From Petrosia ficiformis (Eukaryota; Porifera; Demospongiae; Haplosclerida; Petrosiidae), in the NCBI GenBank assembly GCA_947044365.1, contig OX345640.1, positions 4,576,001 through 4,640,000 of the forward strand: a stretch of 64,000 bases of DNA, read 5' to 3'. The notes below the pieces were generated by a model that made no database searches, had not been told where the DNA came from, and worked only from the letters and a program-made list of their open reading frames with translations. The translations under genes were made by a program, and so were the position numbers. This document shows positions 48,557 to 62,300 of the stretch, in pieces. Each line of letters opens with the position of its first letter. Positions within the stretch are counted from its first letter, which is position 1.

Positions 48557-49729
48557 TTAAATTATCGTACCCTTCCGCCTACACTTCGTGGCGTGGGTAA
48601 TTATATTTCCACAACTTGTTCTTGCTGCTGTTACCAGACCCTTCCTCCTCCAAGCAAAGGGCTTCACATATGTCCATTCATATCTTATTTTTTTAACTCA
48701 CCTGGACTTGCTATAGCCCAATGTTGACTATAATCAACAAATTCCTGTAATGGTTTATCTGATATATTTCGAATTACAGTAAACAGTCTAATATCAGGAT
48801 AATGAGCAGCTTTTTTGATTTCATCAGTAGCATTATACACCTAAATATGTAAAGAATAATGTTTAAAAAATGAAAGAGCACGCAGGAATATCAAAACCAC
48901 AAAAGCACAGAAACAAGATTGGGATGGTATTTTAGCAAATAAATTACTTCCATATAACAACCCTACATAAGTATATCTAGAGTATACAAGCAAAACACAA
49001 AGAAACTATACTTATGTAGAGTTGTTATTTGGAACTAGTTAGTTGCTAAAGTACCATCTCAATTGCACCTTAATATTACATATATATATATATATACACT
49101 GCAAAAAAAAACCCAGTTCAAAACGAGTGCCATTGGGACGGGACCCTCGCCTACATGGCAAAATAATATAAACTATAATTGTTTTCTAAATATAAGATTA
49201 TAACAATTAAATATCATTGCTTGTTTGTATGGTGACATAATAATGAAAATGTTTACTTCAGATGGTTTACTTTATGTGTACAAAACATATAAAGTAATAA
49301 AATTGTACTGGCATGTTAGTGTGCATAACGGTATTATAATAGTTATACAAACTAACATGTCAGTACTACTTACTTATTACTTTATAACTGAAAGATTTTA
49401 GTGTCATTATACTTGTCTCTTCCTTGTCTATACTATAAGTCGTCTCTGTTTTATCTCAAAGAAGAAAGAAAGATCCTCGATGAGTCTTGTGAAACGTTCC
49501 ATAAAAAAGGTCCCAAAAACTGCTGAGAAAACAAATGTTGCGAGTCACACGCACAGCACATGACTTGAAATAGGCAGAGCTAGAAAGTAACTTTTATGGA
49601 GAATGCTTGGAGCCAGTTATCAATGTTGCAGCAACTACTACCTCAATTTTGTCTGCTTTGATGTAGTGCTTTGCTTGCGATAGCCATGATACAGGAGTAG
49701 TTATGTCTAGATATCCCTAGAGTCTTCTC

Positions 49730-49950
49730 AAGTCTGGAAACAGTAACCGTGAGTTATAAAAATTGTGATAACTTTATAATCAAAGGGTTTTAGCTTGTTA
49801 TTTTTGATCCTTGTATAATTTGAAGTCTACCAGTAGCTCGTTGGAGCCACCAATCTTTGTAGTTTTCCCAACATTTTGTGAACACACAGACAGACAGACA
49901 CACAATTTGATTACCACACCCTTCCACCTACGCTTCGCAGTGAGGGTAAT
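49730..49950 (-). repeat. Family V dispersed repeat in SIAE-2 intron 3, left
   Basis: It contains agtcttctcaagtctggaaa, tttgaagtctaccagtagct and the end ccttccacctacgcttcgca. Mirrored at about 61,780-62,010. Confidence 0.6.
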
Positions 49951-51499
49951 AACTAATTTAGTGGTTAGTACAATTGCAAGAATTTAACAATTAGTTGGTT
50001 GTTTAGAATACATACATCTTATACCACAGATACTTTGTACTCATTATTTTCAATTATAGTTGAATCACTATAATTTTAGGGTGCTGTCTACTTATATTTC
50101 ATGTCAAAGATTTAGTATAATTTATACTAAAGTACATGTAATTGTATCTGGCCATCAAAAAGGTTTGTAAACCCGCAAACACATAATTTAATTTATACCT
50201 TCCAATACTTGGTGCACATTATGTCATAGTAACATATATGCATGTAGCCACAACATCCTCTATGACAATAATTATTGACAATCTAAATTGAAACTCATGC
50301 TATTCCTTGCAACTGTACTAGCCAATAAAATGGTTATTTTAATGATTTATTTTTTGCAGTGTATTGGGGAATCCAAAGTACAGGGATTAATTTGTTATGG
50401 GGTGGGGAACTATCACAAACACAGTCTAATTTGGATGAAATTACACTGCATGCATAGGATCCTAGGGCACCCACTCCTCTGCATTACTCACTGTAACATA
50501 TACACTTGTGGTCAGTGGTGTGGAAACAGCTAGTCATACAGGACATTGTCCGATATATCTAGTGAATGTCTGGTAGATTGAAACCAAACTCCATACAAAG
50601 TACATGTATATGGGGAGCAGGACAAGAGTAGTGAAAATAGGTAAAAATGTCCGGTAGTTGGCTCAATTTTTACACACCCCTGCTTGTGGTAATATCATGA
50701 TAAAATAAACTGTTAGTATATTCAACCAGCATATTGACACAGCCTTTATCTGTTGAACATACATTGAGCTGTATAGTAACTAACAAGCAAACAGGTAACA
50801 CACACTATTCGTTGCATTCCAAACAAGATACATGACTACATAAACACCAGCCATCTCTATATCTGTCTGCTTGTCGCCTGATTTTCTACTGCACATACTT
50901 GATGAAATTCAGCAGGAAGCATCGGCTGTTGTATATAATTGCACCAACAGCTCTGTACATAAATTCTAATTACATGTTGCAGACATTTTGTAAGGCACAA
51001 CATCGGTTCAATATGACTGCAGAAATCTGCAGTAAAGCTGTGAGGGGCCAATGCAACTATCAGTATATGTATCCCATTCTTTGAAAAAGTATATTTGCTA
51101 GTTAATTTCAAAACTTATTATAGTTGAGGCAAGCCTGAACAAGCCCCACCCTAGCCAGGTCTACTTGTTTGATTGAATACCACTTAGATGAACCGTTATG
51201 AACGGTTACCATATTCTCCTATTTGCAATTTTTGCTTGCTCAGGCTCCCCCCTCTGATGATTATAATATTGTATTAATAATAGAGATGATAAGGAGTATC
51301 ATTACCCCATTAAGAGTAAACGCCATATTGCTTTGTCCACCACATATCCACACATTGCCAAACATGATATCAGTAAGTACTATAACACCATATTGCTGAG
51401 AGTCAGCAGTAATGGTGTAAGGACCACCTGCTTCAGTAGAGGGAAGCCATACTTTCCACATACACTCTGCTAAAAAATGTAATAAAATTATACACTTAT

Positions 51500-51735
51500 A
51501 AATACATGTACATGTATACAAATAAATACATATACATGCATACTTCTAAATAATTATGTACATGTACATTTCACAATACATGTACACGCACACTTATAAA
51601 TAATTATGTGTACATCATTACATGTATACTTCTAAATACATGTACATGTACAAATACATGTACATGTACACTTCTAAATACATGTACACTTCTAAGTACA
51701 TGTATACTACTAAATATATGTACATGTACACTTAC
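51500..51735. repeat. TACATGTA-rich intronic tract, left
   Basis: Many overlapping copies of the self-complementary word TACATGTA, joined by cttctaaata-like spacers, run up to the donor site of SIAE-2 exon 2. Mirrored at 60,494-60,735. Confidence 0.75.
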
Positions 51736-52499
51736 ATGTGTTTGGTAGAGGATAGAGAAGACCAGATATTGTCACATCCTTAAACTGTATATTCACTTGG
51801 TCACAATCTGGAACATAGCCCCATATCACAGGACTAGTCGAGTGTTGAAGTACCATGTGATCAGTGAAATGTGACGCATATCGAAAAAGATTGGTCATTC
51901 CTAATGAACAAGAATATAATTATAGAAACTATCAATAAATTATTATTCAATTGTCTTGCATTTTGAAATACTACCAATAAGCATGAGATGTTCCCACTTC
52001 ACCTACTCCCAAACACAGTGGTTATTGTCACTATGAAATGCCAGCAATAGCAACCAAAATGTTTCAATTAGAGTTGATTATTTTTTTGAAAAAAAAAATA
52101 AACTTCATCAGGTTTAAAGTTTCTACAAAAAAATTTCATAGAACGACTATTGTTACAACATCTGCGATTATTCCAGGAAACTGGAAAGTTGCATATAAAC
52201 TGGTCTTTAACTTCAAATATAACACATAGCAACAATACAGTAATAGGTGATTTATAGATAGGACACTACTGTTCTGACTTAACAATGACACTTCAATGTT
52301 CTGCAATCTGATCAGGATCAGGGGCCATGAACAATCAGATGTTACAACTGTGTCCAGACTACTCTTGCGCAGGCCAGCCCCTTTGCTCCCAGTGGAAGAA
52401 GGGTCTGGTCTATTGCTTTAGAGCAAGATATACAAAATATGTGTAGAACAACATAATCAATCACACAATTTCCATGGCAACAACTGTTTATGGTTTCAG

Positions 52500-52822
52500 T
52501 GAAAAGCTACAGAATTCAGCTTTCTTCAGCCTCTTGTAACTATAAAAGTAAAATGAATTTTTAGAAAACGGCTCTATTTGTTTTCTCAAAATGCATTATA
52601 CTTGGTGCACGCCATGATTGCTGGGCGTGGCTTTCTTGGTTTTGTACTTATTGCGATTGCAAAAATGGAGATTTTTCCAACACTCTCTGTCTTCCAGACA
52701 AATATAAAGATCATCAGAAGATATAAAGGTTGCTATTACACCAGGTTAGAGTCATATTATATAATATTCTATTTTGAAACTGATTGGAGTCGCATCTGCC
52801 CACTCCCTAGTACCACCTTAAT
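52500..52822 (-). mobile_element. Family W repeat, left arm only
   Basis: It ends ccctagtaccacctta and shares words with 4,578-4,746. At the corresponding place the right arm (about 59,684-59,760) has different, shorter sequence, so the arms differ by an insertion/replacement here (SIAE-2 intron 1). Confidence 0.55.
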
Positions 52823-53291
52823 GGGTGTAAATCTGACAAGGGAAGGGGCTGGCCCACAAGACTAGTCCAGATCTCAACTTTGGATGGGTCTGGCTCTGTG
52901 AGACTAAGGCCCGAATCGTAATGCAATAGAACAAGTGACTATACTAATGCAGCCAATAGAATATCACTACTAAAAGGTCCACTTGCACAGAACTCTCACT
53001 CCTAAATTATCATAGTTAATTTACCTTTCACTCTTTTAAGTTGTACTTTTTGCACATAATTTGTCAACGCCAGCAGTATGACCAGTACTAACGATCGTAT
53101 GACTGACATGATTGGAGCATTGACAATAGAGAAGCTAAGAGAACTAGACTAGAGAAATCACAAGACAATAGTGTATATATACATATGATCAACTCATGTG
53201 ACTCATAATCTAATACTTAATAAACTGCAATAATAAAATAATACTGTATATAGCAATTTAGCAAACAGCAGAATTTAAAATCTTTCTTTTT

Positions 53292-55620
53292 TCAGTTTTG
53301 TGCAACTTCCATCATAAATGGAGGTGAAGGTAAGCCACCACTGTACACAGCACACTGTTTGAAGGGACATGGATCCTCTCTCCAAGCATATTGAATCATC
53401 TTTGGACTTGATCCGGCTGGACAATCTGGAAATTTGATCATCACGTTGGCTCCTTGTATTCCGGTTGCTGTACCTTCTACAAAAGTAGTTTTATTATTTC
53501 CCTGCTGCACACAACCCAATTCAAAACCAAATGAGGATTGTTGAAGTAATGTTTCAGAAACATCACGATAAGTAACTGTAGCTGACATTCCAGTGTTGCC
53601 TTTTTGTAGAGTAATTTTGTTTGCAATAGGTCCTGAATAATAAAGTGACTGAGCATCGTAAGCAACTGCCCTTCCTGCTAACGAAAGTCTTAAACCAACG
53701 TCTTGTTTATCACGAGGATGTACACTGCCATATGGAGATTGTGGATCACCAAGATCCATGGCTACTGCCATGAATACTTTTGGCATAGCTGGGTTTGGTA
53801 CATAACCATAGGAAGCTGTCTGAGACCAACGGATTCCAGGAAAACCATCAACGCTCACATTGTTGTTTCCATTGGCTGCAAGCTATTTACAAGAAAGAAA
53901 AACATAGGCCTTTCACAGATAGATTAGATAGATTCATGCTAAACATGCTTCAAAATGTAAAAGTTTTTTCACCTGCACAAATCCAAATGGAAACTGCATA
54001 TCAGTCTGTCCAGTTGTCTCGTACCATTTTTGTCTCCAGTCGTTTATCATAACAGGAAAAGTGCAGTTATACAGAGCAGGATTGCCTAACCATTAATACC
54101 AATAATAATTAGTGCTGGAATTTGTACAGACTACAGAGCAGCATAAATGCACACACTATATCTACCTGCATTAGCTTCTCCTTGATACCAGATAGCACCA
54201 AATATAGTCATTTGTATAAAAGGATGCATCATAGAATTCCATAGGACCGAAGGATCATTAGGATTAGGTGCTGTTACTGAAACTCTATTAAAGTATATAT
54301 ACAAATACACAGAGTGATATCCTTGCATAAAACTATATTATGTTACATACTTTTCATTCCTATGATCACTGCTAGCACATTTTTTCAAAGCATCAGGTGA
54401 TGACCATGCCTCTACTCGAGTTCCTCCCCAGTTGCTAGAAAGAAGACCCAATGGTACTTTATATGTATCATATATATCACGACCAAAGAACCAACAAACT
54501 GCAGAAAAATATCCCCACGCACCTCCATTAACGGATTCTGTTAAATGGATATAAAATAGAATAATTGTTTTTATAACTGCTTGTTTCTTTAGTTTTATAA
54601 TTGCAGTGCTCTAATCACTCAATTCTTATTCAGACAATAGGAAGTATTGGAGTCAATAAAAATGAAATTGCATTTGCCAATGGCATTAATAAATTGCTAT
54701 GGCTTTTGTGTGTATACCTGGACTAGCTACATACCATTGCTGAAGGATCACAGGTGGTTCATCTAAAGGAGTGGCAGATGTTACTCTTTGCACAGTGAAT
54801 AATCTAATATTTGGATAATTAGCAGCTTTCTGTATTTCTTCACTTGAATTGTACACCTACATAAGTTAAAATGTGAATATTATATGGAGGCAATTATAAT
54901 CAGCATGTACTATACTGACATACATCACTCAAGCTAAAGTTATGAACAGCCAATAATATGATTTGTCTATAGCTCACACAATAATTTTGCAATATTAAAT
55001 TGATAATACATATTTACTTGTGGAACTGTGAAAACCATGTTACTCTGTCCACCGCAGATCCATACATCTCCAAATAACACATCACTGATAGATACTTTGC
55101 CATAATTAGTACTACTAGCAGTTATTACATGTGCCTTACCATCACCGTCAGTAGGAGGAAGTACGCTTTTCCATTGACATTCAGCTAGGGCATTTAAATA
55201 GAAAATTGGATATGAATCAAAATTTTGAACTTGTATTTAATTATTAATGATATTACGAGTTCATGATATAATTGTACTTGAAAACATGAATATATTATAT
55301 ATAGTCCACTGGCATATACATTGCTGTGTATAAAATCTTACATGTTCCAGGTATCAGTTTAGCATCAGCTAAAGATTTTTCATCAAATTGAACTACTACA
55401 CGCTCACAAACTGGAATATAACCCCATACAATTGCAGATTTAGGAGCTCTTTGCAATACCATATGACTACCATAGTAATTTGCAAACCTGATTGTACCAG
55501 TTTGACCTGTGGTGATAATATATGCATAAGTAGAATAATTCAATGAATATTTTAAGTCTTACTTGATGCCTGATGAAGTGTGGATACCAGCAAAGCAGCT
55601 AAGAGTACAGGATTAGCCAT
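53292..55620 (-). CDS. Sialate O-acetylesterase (SIAE-1), left copy
   Basis: This esterase would remove O-acetyl groups from sialic acids in the secretory pathway, lysosome or outside the cell. Eight exons: 55620-55563, 55506-55342, 55184-55018, 54856-54718, 54537-54351, 54284-54166, 54085-53973, 53882-53292; 1,539 nt, 512 aa, close to the 523 aa of human SIAE. Features are as in the right copy: signal peptide, [15 protein letters not shown] with the nucleophile Ser, [23 protein letters not shown] and SVHPRDKQ with the catalytic His. Exon 5 uses the donor GTATGT, better than GTTTGT in the right copy. SIAE-2 begins 183 bp beyond its stop on the same strand. Confidence 0.92.
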
Positions 55621-56208
55621 TCTCTCAAGGAGCCACGCCCTGGTTTAATGAGATTCATAGTAACAACAACATGCAGTACAATTTTCTACTACAGTATATA
55701 ACTGGAAGTCTGCATGTTCACATTCATAATGACCTCAAAATTAGGATGTGATGACTTCATATGTATAGTGTATAGTGTATAGTTTAATGCCAGAAGATTA
55801 ATACATCATTATTCAATAATGAAGCAAATTCGACATACAAATGGGAAGAAAAGACATGCCAAACTATAGTTAAGAACACTTTAGGTCAAAGTGCAAGTGC
55901 ATGACCATACTGATGAGGAATTATGCAAGTGCAATTGCTTACAGGCATAATTAGTGATGCTGGACAGAAAACTCAAAAAGTCTTCCGAAATATTGAGAGC
56001 TATTATTGAAGACACAAGTTTACGACTAACAGCATAAACGTAGGAAGACATTATAGACCATGAGAACAGTATTATGAAGCTAAAAATGTAATACAGTATT
56101 ACGAAGCTAAAAATGTAATCATGTTCATATACGTGCATAAAACAGGACCTCGTACTTTGTGAGGTTTGAATTCTTTGTGTCAGATAGTATTAGCTATAAC
56201 GAAATTCA

Positions 56209-56279
56209 TTATAAACATTCATTTTTATAATAGGTAAACATGGGATCTAGGGGGTCTGGAGGTATATGCCTGGGTAATT
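56209..56279. other. Central spacer of palindrome B
   Basis: 71 bp not mirrored, between gaaattca (56,201-56,208) and tgaatttc (56,280-56,287). It includes a short GC-richer stretch (gggatctagggggtctggag). Confidence 0.9.
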
Positions 56280-56866
56280 GTGAATTTCGTTATAGCTAAT
56301 GCTATCTGACACAATGAATTCAAACCTCACAAAGTATGAGGTCCTGTTTTATGCACGTACATAATTATGAACATGATTACATTTTTAGCTTCGTAATACT
56401 GCTCTCATGGTCTATAATGTCTTCCTACGTTTATGCTGTTAGTCGTAAACTTGTGTCTTCAATAGCTTTCAATATTTCGAAAGACTTTTTGAGTTTTCTG
56501 TCCAGCATCACTAATTATGACTCTAAGCAATTATTGTAATTGCATAATTCCTCATCAGTAAGGTCATGCACTTGCACCTTGACCTAATAAAGTGTCCTTA
56601 ACTATAGTTTGACATGAAAAACAGTGTCTTTTCTTGCAGCATTTTCATGTAATTATCCTTCCCATTTGTATGTCGAACTTGCTTCATTATTGAATAATGA
56701 TGTATTAATCTTCTGAGGTTAAACTATACACTATATACTATACATATGAAGTCATCATATCCTAATTTTGAGGTCATTATGAATGTGAACATGCAGACTT
56801 TAAAACTGCTGTAGTAGAAAATTGACTACTATGAATCTCATTAAACCAGGGTGTGGCTCCTTGAGA

Positions 56867-59186
56867 ATGGCTAATCCTGTACTCTTAGCTGGTTTGCTGG
56901 TATCCACACTTCATCAGGCATCAAGTAAGACTTAAAATATTCAATGAATTATTCTACTTATGCATATATTATCACCACAGGTCAAACTGGTACAATCAGG
57001 TTTGCAAACTACTATGGTAGTCATATGGTATTGCAAAGAGCTCCTAAATCTGCAATTGTATGGGGTTATATTCCAGTTTGTGAGCGTGTAGTAGTTCAAT
57101 TTGATGAAAAATCTTTAGCTGATGCTAAACTGATACCTGGAACATGTAAGACTTTATATGTAACAATGTATATGCCAGTGGACTACATATAATATATTTA
57201 TGATTTCATGTATAAAGTAATATCATTAATAATTAAATATAAGTTCAAAATTTTGATTCTAATCATATCCAATTTTCTATCTAAATGCCCTAGCTGAATG
57301 TCAATGGAAAAGCGTACTTCCTCCTACTGACGGTGATGGTAAGGCGCATGTAATAACTGCTAGTAGTACTAATTATGGCAAAGTATCTATCAGTGATGTG
57401 TTATTTGGAGATGTATGGATCTGCGGTGGACAGAGTAACATGGTTTTCACAGTTCCACAAGTAAATATGTATTATCAATTTAATATTGCAAAATTATTGT
57501 GTGAGCTATAGACAAATCATATTATTGGCTGTTCATAACTTTAGCTTGAGTGATGTATGTCAGTATAGTACATGCTGATTATAATTGCCTCCATATAATA
57601 TTCACATTTTAACTTATGTAGGTGTACAATTCAAGTGAAGAAATACAGAAAGCTGCTAATTATCCAAATATTAGATTATTCACTGTGCAAAGAGTAACAT
57701 CTGCCACTCCTTTAGATGAACCACCTGTGATCCTTCAGCAATGGTATGTAGCTAGTCCAGGTATACACACAAAGGCGATAGCAATTTATTAATGCCGTTG
57801 GCAAATGCAATTTCATTTGTATTGACTCCAATACTTCCTATTGTCTGAATAAGAATTGAGTGATTAGAGCACTGCAATTATAAAACTAAAGAAACAAGCA
57901 GTTATAAAAACAATTATTCTATTTTATATCCATTTAACAGAATCCGTTAATGGAGGTGCGTGGGGATATTTTTCTGCAGTTTGTTGGTTCTTTGGTCGTG
58001 ATATATATGATACATATAAAGTACCATTGGGTCTTCTTTCTAGCAATTGGGGAGGAACTCGAGTAGAGGCATGGTCATCACCTGATGCTTTGAAAAAATG
58101 TGCTAGCAGTGATCATAGGAATGAAAAGTTTGTAACATAATATAGTTTTATGCAAGGATATCACTCTGTGTATTTGTATATATACTTTAATAGAGTTTCA
58201 GTAACAGCACCTAATCCTAATGATCCTTCGGTCCTATGGAATTCTATGATGCATCCTTTTATACAAATGACTATATTTGGTGCTATCTGGTATCAAGGAG
58301 AAGCTAATGCAGGTAGATATAGTGTGTGCATTTATGCTGCTCTGTAGTCTGTACAAATTCCAGCACTAATTATTATTGGTATTAATGGTTAGGCAATCCT
58401 GCTCTGTATAACTGCACTTTTCCTGTTATGATAAACGACTGGAGACAAAAATGGTACGAGACAACTGGACAGACTGATATGCAGTTTCCATTTGGATTTG
58501 TGCAGGTGAAAAAACTTTTACATTTTGAAGCATGTTTAGCATGAATCTATCTAATCTATCTGTGAAAGGCCTATGTTTTTCTTTCTTGTAAATAGCTTGC
58601 AGCCAATGGAAACAACAATGTGAGCGTTGATGGTTTTCCTGGAATCCGTTGGTCTCAGACAGCTTCCTATGGTTATGTACCAAACCCAGCTATGCCAAAA
58701 GTATTCATGGCAGTAGCCATGGATCTTGGTGATCCACAATCTCCATATGGCAGTGTACATCCTCGTGATAAACAAGACGTTGGTTTAAGACTTTCGTTAG
58801 CAGGAAGGGCAGTTGCTTACGATGCTCAGTCACTTTATTATTCAGGACCTATTGCAAACAAAATTACTCTACAAAAAGGCAACACTGGAATGTCAGCTAC
58901 AGTTACTTATCGTGATGTTTCTGAAACATTACTTCAACAATCCTCATTTGGTTTTGAATTGGGTTGTGTGCAGCAGGGAAATAATAAAACTACTTTTGTA
59001 GAAGGTACAGCAACCGGAATACAAGGAGCCAACGTGATGATCAAATTTCCAGATTGTCCAGCCGGATCAAGTCCAAAGATGATTCAATATGCTTGGAGAG
59101 AGGATCCATGTCCCTTCAAACAGTGTGCTGTGTACAGTGGTGGCTTACCTTCACCTCCATTTATGATGGAAGTTGCACAAAACTGA
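56867..59186 (+). CDS. Sialate O-acetylesterase (SIAE-1), right copy
   Basis: Eight exons: 56867-56924, 56981-57145, 57294-57460, 57622-57760, 57941-58127, 58194-58312, 58393-58505, 58596-59186; phases agree and give 512 aa. The start ATG opens a signal peptide ([20 protein letters not shown]). The SGNH-like catalytic Ser is S122 in GQSNM; the His is H371 in [20 protein letters not shown] (exon 5) and [13 protein letters not shown] (exon 6) are family signature blocks. Exons of 165 and 139 nt recur at the same place and size in SIAE-2, showing that the two are tandem duplicates. The start lies about 590 bp from the palindrome axis. The introns are short (56-200 bp). The donor of exon 5 is GTTTGT, a weak site. 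Confidence 0.93.
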
Positions 59187-59395
59187 AAAAAGAAAGATTT
59201 TAAATTCTGCTGTTTGCTAAATTGCTATATATAATCTACTATATACAGTATTGATTTTTTATATCACCGGGTATTATTTTATTATTGCAGTTTATTAACT
59301 ATTAGATTATGAGTCACATGAGTTGATCACATGTATATATACACTATTGTCTTGTGATTTCTCTAGTCTAGTTCTCTATTGTCAATGCTCCAATG
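59187..59395 (+). promoter_or_regulatory. Short intergenic region between SIAE-1 and SIAE-2
   Basis: 209 bp (182 bp in the left arm) must hold the 3' end of SIAE-1 and the promoter of SIAE-2. No AATAAA is evident close to the stop. Read-through or shared transcription is possible; this is inference. Confidence 0.35.
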
Positions 59396-62300
59396 ATGTC
59401 AGTCATACGATCGTTAGTACTGGTCATACTGCTGGCGTTGACAAATTATGTGCAAGAAGTACAACTTAAAAGAGTGAAAGGTAAATTAACTATGATAATT
59501 TAGGAGTGAGAGTTCTGTGCAAGTGGACCTCTCAGTAGTGATATTCTATTGGCTGCATTAGTATAGTCACTTGTTCTATTGCATTACGATTCGGGCCTTA
59601 GTCTCACAGAGCCAGACCCATCCAAAGTTGAGATCTGGACTAGTCTCCCTTCCCTTGTCAGATTTACACCCATTAATTGTCACATGGTAATCTGAGGGAA
59701 TTGCACTATGTCTATTGTAATCATGCACATTTAGCCTGGCCCTGGGCAACAGTTGTTGCCATGGAAATTGTGTGATTGATTATGTTGTTCTACACATATT
59801 TTGTATATCTTGCTCTAAAGCAATAGACCAGACCCTTCTTCCACTGGGAGCAAAGGGTCTGGCCTGCGCAAGAGTAGTCTGGACACAGTTGTAACGTCTG
59901 ATTGTTCATGGCCCTGATCCTGATCAGATTACAGAACATTGAAGTGTCATTGTTAAGTCAGAACAGTAGTGCCCTATCTATAAATCACCTATTACTGTAT
60001 TGTTGCTGTGTTATATTTGAAGTTAAAGACCAGTTTATATGCAACTTTCCAGTTTCCTGGAATAATAGCAGATGTAACAATAGTCGTTCTATGAAATTTT
60101 TTTTGTAGAAACTTTAAACCTGATGAAGTTTATTTTTTTTCAAAAAAATAATCAACTGTAATTGAAACATTTTGGTTGCTATTGCTGGCATTTCATAGTG
60201 ACAATAACCACTGTGTTTGGGAGTAGGTGAAGTGGGAACATCTCATGCTTATTGGTAGTATTTCAAAATGCAAGACAATTGAATAATAATTTATTGATAT
60301 TTTCTATAATTATATTCTTGTTCATTAGGAATGACCAATCTTTTTCGATATGCGTCACATTTCACTGATCACATGGTACTTCAACACTCGACTAGTCCTG
60401 TGATATGGGGCTATGTTCCAGATTGTGACCAAGTGAATATACAGTTTAAGGATGTGACAATATCTGGTCTTCTCTATCCTCTACCAAACACATGTAAGTG
60501 TACATGTACATATATTTAGTAGTATACATGTACTTAGAAGTGTACATGTATTTAGAAGTGTACATGTACATGTATTTGTACATGTACATGTATTTAGAAG
60601 TATACATGTAATGATGTACACATAATTATTTATAAGTGTGCGTGTACATGTATTGTGAAATGTACATGTACATAATTATTTAGAAGTATGCATGTATATG
60701 TATTTATTTGTATACATGTACATGTATTTATAAGTGTATAATTTTATTACATTTTTTAGCAGAGTGTATGTGGAAAGTATGGCTTCCCTCTACTGAAGCA
60801 GGTGGTCCTTACACCATTACTGCTGACTCTCAGCAATATGGTGTTATAGTACTTACTGATATCATGTTTGGCAATGTGTGGATATGTGGTGGACAAAGCA
60901 ATATGGCGTTTACTCTTAATGGGGTAATGATATATCATCTCTATTATTAATACAATATTATAATCATCAGCTCAATGTATGTTCAACAGATAAAGGCTGT
61001 GTCATAGGTTGAATATACTAACAGTTTATTTTATCATGATATTACCACAAGCAGGGGTGTGTAAAAATTGAGCCAACTACCAGACATTTTTACCTATTTT
61101 CACTACTCTTGTCCTGCTCCCCATATACATGTACTTTGTATGGAGTTTGGTTTCAATCTACCAGACATTCACTAGATATATCGGACAATGTCCTGTATGA
61201 CTAGCTGTTTCCACACCACTGACCACAAGTGTATATGTTACAGTGAGTAATGCAGAGGAGTGGGTGCCCTAGGATCCTATGCATGCAGTGTAATTTCATC
61301 CAAATTAGACTGTGTTTGTGATAGTTCCCCACCCCATAACAAATTAATCCCTGTACTTTGGATTCCCCAATACACTGCAAAAAATAAATCATTAAAATAA
61401 CCATTTTATTGGCTAGTACAGTTGCAACGAATAGCATGAGTTTCAATTTAGATTGTCAATAATTATTGTCATAGAGGATGTTGTGGCTACATGCATATAT
61501 GTTACTATGACATAATGTGCACCAAGTATTGGAAGGTATAAATTAAATTATGTGTTTGCGGGTTTACAAACCTTTTTGATGGCCAGATACAATTACATGT
61601 ACTTTAGTATAAATTATACTAAATCTTTGACATGAAATATAAGTAGACAGCACCCTAAAATTATAGTGATTCAACTATAATTGAATATAATGAGTACAAA
61701 GTATCTGTGGTATAAGATGTATGTATTCTAAACAACCAACTAATTGTTAAATTCTTGCAATTGTACTAACCACTAAATTAGTTATTACCCTCACTGCGAA
61801 GCGTAGGCGGAAGGATGTGGTAATCAAATTGTGTGTCTGTCTGTCTGTGTGTTCACAAAATGTTGGGAAAACTACAAAGATTGGTGGCTCCAACGAGCTA
61901 CTGGTAGACTTCAAATTATACAAGGATCAAAAATAACAAGCTAAAACCCTTTGATTATAAAGTTATCACAATTTTTATAACTCACGGTTACTGTTTCCAG
62001 ACTTGAGAAGACTCTAGGGATATCTAGACATAACTACTCCTGTATCATGGCTATCGCAAGCAAAGCACTACATCAAAGCAGACAAAATTGAGGTAGTAGT
62101 TGCTGCAACATTGATAACTGGCTCCAAGCATTCTCCATAAAAGTTACTTTCTAGCTCTGCCTATTTCAATTCATGTGCTGTGCATGTGACTCGCAACATT
62201 TGTTTTCTCAGCAGTTTTTGGGACCTTTTTTATGGAACGTTTCACAAGACTCATCGAGGATCTTTCTTTCTTCTTTGAGATAAAACAGAGACGACTTATA

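Larger units (their letters stand above)
48702..53109 (-). pseudogene. Sialate O-acetylesterase paralogue 2 (SIAE-2), left copy, truncated
   Basis: Exons 53109-53025, 51900-51736, 51469-51306 and 48840-48702 encode the signal peptide, the HMVLQHST N-terminal strand region, the serine motif CGGQSNM and the [19 protein letters not shown] region. The exon-4 donor is intact, but intron 4 breaks off at 48,556, where palindrome A begins. The [20 protein letters not shown] exon and the C-terminal half with the catalytic His are therefore missing. If the assembly is right this copy cannot make a whole enzyme. The first codon is ATG TCA; the right copy has an extra ATG before it. Confidence 0.85.
48557..56208 (+). 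repeat. Palindrome B, left arm
   Basis: Reverse complement of 56,280-63,180, covering SIAE-1 and the first four exons of SIAE-2. The arms are very similar; the last SIAE-1 exon encodes the same protein sequence in both. Confidence 0.95.
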
